A stretch of 53,947 bases of DNA from Comamonas halotolerans (GTDB taxonomy: Bacteria; Pseudomonadota; Gammaproteobacteria; Burkholderiales; Burkholderiaceae_C), in contig NZ_JASAUZ010000010.1 of assembly GCF_030162935.1 (NCBI RefSeq), forward strand, positions 1-53,947. The letters run 5' to 3'. A program made the translations under genes and the position numbers. This document shows positions 51,316-53,947 of this stretch, in pieces (position 1 is the first letter of the stretch; each line of letters opens with the position of its first letter). The notes under the pieces are model-generated. The model ran no database searches and was not told where the DNA came from. It saw only the letters and a list, made by a program, of their open reading frames with translations.

Positions 51316-53693
51316 AACGGGTTCCTTTTTGTATAACCTTCAGGAAAATCAATAACTAGCTCTCCTTGTGCATCGGGGAGTTTTGCTTCTGTGAGTATTG
51401 CCATGGCGTAGCCATACACACAACATCTAGAGTCGAACCCATTAAGACTTGAGCTATAGGTGCTGTTGATTTTTGCTGGCAGATTGACCGCTGCAGAAGC
51501 CTTCCAGAATGATGGGCTTCTGTAATAGATCTTAGAACCTTGTCTGTTCACAGTACTGACAACAACACGCTCAATGGTATGCGATTGATCAGCATATTTA
51601 GCCATTTGAAGGGATACCCAGTAAAATCCTGCACTATCGGAAGGAGCTAAAAATCTCTCCGGAGATTGCGCTAGTTCTTGATGAGCTTCTACAGAAATTC
51701 TCCAATTTATAATTTCTTGAGTTATTCCATGAAAATTACTGTCATTCATCACAGTTTTATTGCGCAATGCAGGGGTTTTGTTTTGTTCCGCACGCTGCGT
51801 AGACTCTAAACGTTCTTTTAATGAAGAAGATATGGTTCGACCACGCCATATCCAATACGCAATATAGTTGCCTGCATGTGTCAATTGCAAAAAACCACGA
51901 CCATGCCATGGAGTATACCAATATGTTTCTCCACCAAACTCAGCCAGAGTAGCTAACCATGATGTTTCTTGAATGGCGTTTCCAAAGAATGCTGCTTGCC
52001 TTAGTGGGGTGTTGATGCAGTATTTACGCATCATTTTATTTAAAGGTACTAAGTGACCTTCAATGATCTCGTTGGTCTTTCTTGCACTGGTAGGAGGGAC
52101 TTGTTCCCACAATGAACCTTTGGCTTTGGTTCTACTGTCTTGACCAATGCGCAATGCATGTGAAGGAATTAACTGGATGAACTCATTCACATTCAGCCAT
52201 CCACACTTTCTAAAATGCGCAATAAATTCGCGTGGATGAAAATGCCAGTGTGTAAAAGTCAGCCTGTCCTTGTCTTCCTGGGGCAACTCTTCCCAAAAGC
52301 ATAGTTTTTCCCCAAATGTGACCACTTTCTCGAACTCTTCGTCGTCCAGCGGAAACGGCATGTAAGGGTTGCCCTTGGCTTTGATCCATGCCCATCTGCT
52401 TCTGAGTTCGTTTTTGGCCCATTCGGTGGGGAACTTGCAAATTGTTTTGGCCAGTTTTTCTTGCACGGCAGGCTTGCACAGGTTTTGCAATCGGTTGGCC
52501 GCTCTTTGCTCGGGCGTGGTTTGTGCGGTTTCCGGTGCCTGTGGCGGGGGAGTTGATGGGCCGATGAGGCTGGGTGGCCCAGCAGGCGCTGCCTTGGGCT
52601 GGGCGGATGGCGAGAGCATGGCATCAATCAGTGCCGAGTTGCACTGGCTGTTGTTGTCCTCGGTATCGTCGTCAATGAGCTTCCAGCCCATCCAGTGCGG
52701 GAAATCCGCATCACTGAATTTGTAGGTGCCTGCTGCGTTGAGGTTGACCCACGCACCTTGGGGATGGCTGGGTAAAACGACCTTGCGCCAATGCGCTGCC
52801 TGGGCTGGCAATGGATCGGGGCCCAGGTTGCGGCCAAAGCGCAGCAGCTCATACCAGCCGCTGGGGCTGCTGTTGGCTCGCTCATTGGGGCTGAGCGCAG
52901 AGTGGCGTTTATTGGCTTCGGCGTAGAGCTGGTATTCGGCATCGGTTTCGACCGGAGCACTGCCAACAATCTCTCCCGTGAGTTGATAGGTGGTGAGCGT
53001 GGCGTGGCCTTGCTCGTATTGAATGCCGATAATCAGGTCTGTATTTCCACTGTCCCCGCTGGGCGCTGGCAGTGGCGCATTGCCGGGTTGTGTTGCGTGA
53101 CATGCGCTTTTGGCGGGCAACAGAACATAGAGCTGTCCGTACACCGTGTTAGAGCGTCCGTCTTTGTTGAGAGGTAGCTCCGCTGTCTTGCGGCCCACCA
53201 GCTTTTGCGTGTCTGCATCGCCCGCAATGATTTCCAGGTGAATGCGGTTGGGTTGCCCGTGAATATCACCTGCCAGACCCAGTTTGTCTTTGCGGTAGAT
53301 GGGCTGGTTAAGGGCTGGCAAGGCAGCATCCAGCTTTCTCAGGTGCTGGTAAATGGAGTAATAGGTGACTTCAACCGCTGTTGTGCCGTTGGTTCCTGGG
53401 TCAGCACCGATTTCTGTGGTGTGGCGAATGACGACGCAGCCGGTGGAGTGCGGTTGATTGTTGTATTCGGCAGTACCGCCTTCACGCCGGAAGATCACGA
53501 TGCCATCTGCAATAGCGCGCACAGGCTCATTGGCGTTGGGGGCTGTGATGTGAAGGCCACCATGCCAGACCATGGCTTGGCTGACAGGAAATGCCCCGCT
53601 TCCCACAACACCACCGGGCATCACGCTGCGAACACACTGCTCGTCGTAGACGGGAATATCGGGTCTCGACAGGAATGGTGGGCTGATGATCAT
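51312..53693 (-). CDS. putative type VI secretion effector: M23-like N-terminus, lysozyme/GH19-like C-terminus
   Basis: A 793-residue protein. It starts MIISPPFLSRP, a start I know from T6SS-linked effectors; the frame continues to 53861 but that part is not of this form. Residues ~42-155 form an M23-peptidase-like domain (WHGGLHITAP, YQHL, IHLEI) in which the metal ligands are degenerate: HGGLH lacks the Asp, and the first His of HxH is Arg. A Pro-rich linker follows (~361-390). Residues ~480-793 hold a lysozyme/GH19-like domain: FFGNAIQETSWL, then GGETYWY and HGRGFLQLTHAGNY (597-610); Glu576 and Glu589 are the likely catalytic acids. The target is probably peptidoglycan. The N-terminal part is GC-rich and the C-terminal part AT-rich. 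Confidence 0.82.
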   Translation of the reverse strand: MIISPPFLSRPDIPVYDEQCVRSVMPGGVVGSGAFPVSQAMVWHGGLHITAPNANEPVRAIADGIVIFRREGGTAEYNNQPHSTGCVVIRHTTEIGADPGTNGTTAVEVTYYSIYQHLRKLDAALPALNQPIYRKDKLGLAGDIHGQPNRIHLEIIAGDADTQKLVGRKTAELPLNKDGRSNTVYGQLYVLLPAKSACHATQPGNAPLPAPSGDSGNTDLIIGIQYEQGHATLTTYQLTGEIVGSAPVETDAEYQLYAEANKRHSALSPNERANSSPSGWYELLRFGRNLGPDPLPAQAAHWRKVVLPSHPQGAWVNLNAAGTYKFSDADFPHWMGWKLIDDDTEDNNSQCNSALIDAMLSPSAQPKAAPAGPPSLIGPSTPPPQAPETAQTTPEQRAANRLQNLCKPAVQEKLAKTICKFPTEWAKNELRSRWAWIKAKGNPYMPFPLDDEEFEKVVTFGEKLCFWEELPQEDKDRLTFTHWHFHPREFIAHFRKCGWLNVNEFIQLIPSHALRIGQDSRTKAKGSLWEQVPPTSARKTNEIIEGHLVPLNKMMRKYCINTPLRQAAFFGNAIQETSWLATLAEFGGETYWYTPWHGRGFLQLTHAGNYIAYWIWRGRTISSSLKERLESTQRAEQNKTPALRNKTVMNDSNFHGITQEIINWRISVEAHQELAQSPERFLAPSDSAGFYWVSLQMAKYADQSHTIERVVVSTVNRQGSKIYYRSPSFWKASAAVNLPAKINSTYSSSLNGFDSRCCVYGYAMAILTEAKLPDAQGELVIDFPEGYTKRNPL

Positions 53694-53947
53694 TGCTTGC
53701 CAGGGACTAAGCCGCAAAAGTGGATGGATGGCGGGACTGGGTTCGCTGTGGTGGCTCAATTTCACGCTGCCACGTCTGCAACCATGAAGTAATTGCCTTT
53801 TGTAGCAGCCGCTACCAATTCGCTTGTGAGTTAGCGCAATGGGTGGAGCATTGGCTGGCAATATCCGCCAGAACTTGCTGCGTATGCGCTACTTGCCTGG
53901 AAATACGCTCTACCAAAGGTCATGTGGTTGGCCCGGGCGTCGCAGAA
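53694..53947. other. upstream of the effector; right edge of window
   Basis: No complete gene. On the minus strand one frame stays open to near 53700 and another gives a helical-looking tail (ERISRQVAHTQQVLADIAS). These could be the end of an upstream gene, such as a VgrG or adaptor gene, that lies beyond the window. Not decidable here. Confidence 0.3.

Noticed and set aside
47334..53947. Prophage or insertion sequence as the source of the AT-rich island
   Set aside because: No integrase, transposase, terminal inverted repeat or phage structural gene is visible inside the window.

Overview
The window reads as chromosomal DNA of a betaproteobacterium of the Comamonadaceae, most likely Comamonas or a close relative. 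The grounds are an Omp32-like porin, a Bug-type solute receptor, the gene sets for leucine and cyclohexanecarboxylate breakdown, a GTG-started prfC and the general style of the proteins. The species cannot be fixed from sequence alone. Most of the window is GC-rich and gene-dense; the last ~6.5 kb is an AT-rich accessory island.

Layout. 0-3.5 kb: a small membrane peptide, a porin and an MHS-type MFS transporter, all on the minus strand with clear terminators and striking repeats upstream of the last two. 3.5-14.4 kb: an eleven-gene minus-strand run carrying the lower leucine/isovalerate pathway: methylcrotonyl-CoA carboxylase (8.6-10.6 and 12.8-14.4 kb), methylglutaconyl-CoA hydratase (11.5 kb) and HMG-CoA lyase (4.9 kb). 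It is interleaved with DinB-like, DUF4126, GhrA, phosphoethanolamine-transferase-like, YbaK-like, DUF1289 and DsbA-like genes. 14.5-18.5 kb: Na+/H+ antiporter, AraC regulator and CDF metal exporter. 18.6-23.4 kb: a plus-strand catabolic operon of unknown substrate (Bug receptor, CaiB-type CoA-transferase, cupin, acyl-CoA dehydrogenase, LysR). 23.5-31.5 kb: dbpA, an MmgE/PrpD protein with a twin-arginine leader, a lipocalin lipoprotein, TSUP and MFS transporters, a nitroreductase and tRNA-Phe. 31.6-42.1 kb: housekeeping genes (ybeY, phoH, ruvAB, prfC), a three-gene ABC exporter, a YhhN protein and a HAD phosphatase.

42.1-47.3 kb: a cluster matching the ali/bad genes for cyclohexanecarboxylate: aliA, aliB, badI and badH on the minus strand, with a divergent MarR regulator (badR-like). 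It would take cyclohexanecarboxylate to pimelyl-CoA, except that no gene for the hydration step (badK) lies here.

47.3 kb to the end: an AT-rich island with a DUF2806 gene, a ~0.7 kb stretch with no supportable gene, three tandem paralogous exported proteins and a large putative type VI secretion effector. The effector has a GC-rich N-terminal delivery part, with a degenerate M23-like fold, and an AT-rich C-terminal lysozyme/GH19-like part. The gene next to it overlaps its stop codon, so the three exported proteins are best read as a triplicated periplasmic immunity family. This effector-immunity locus and the ali/bad cluster are the most interesting content. No CRISPR array, rRNA or intact insertion sequence was seen.
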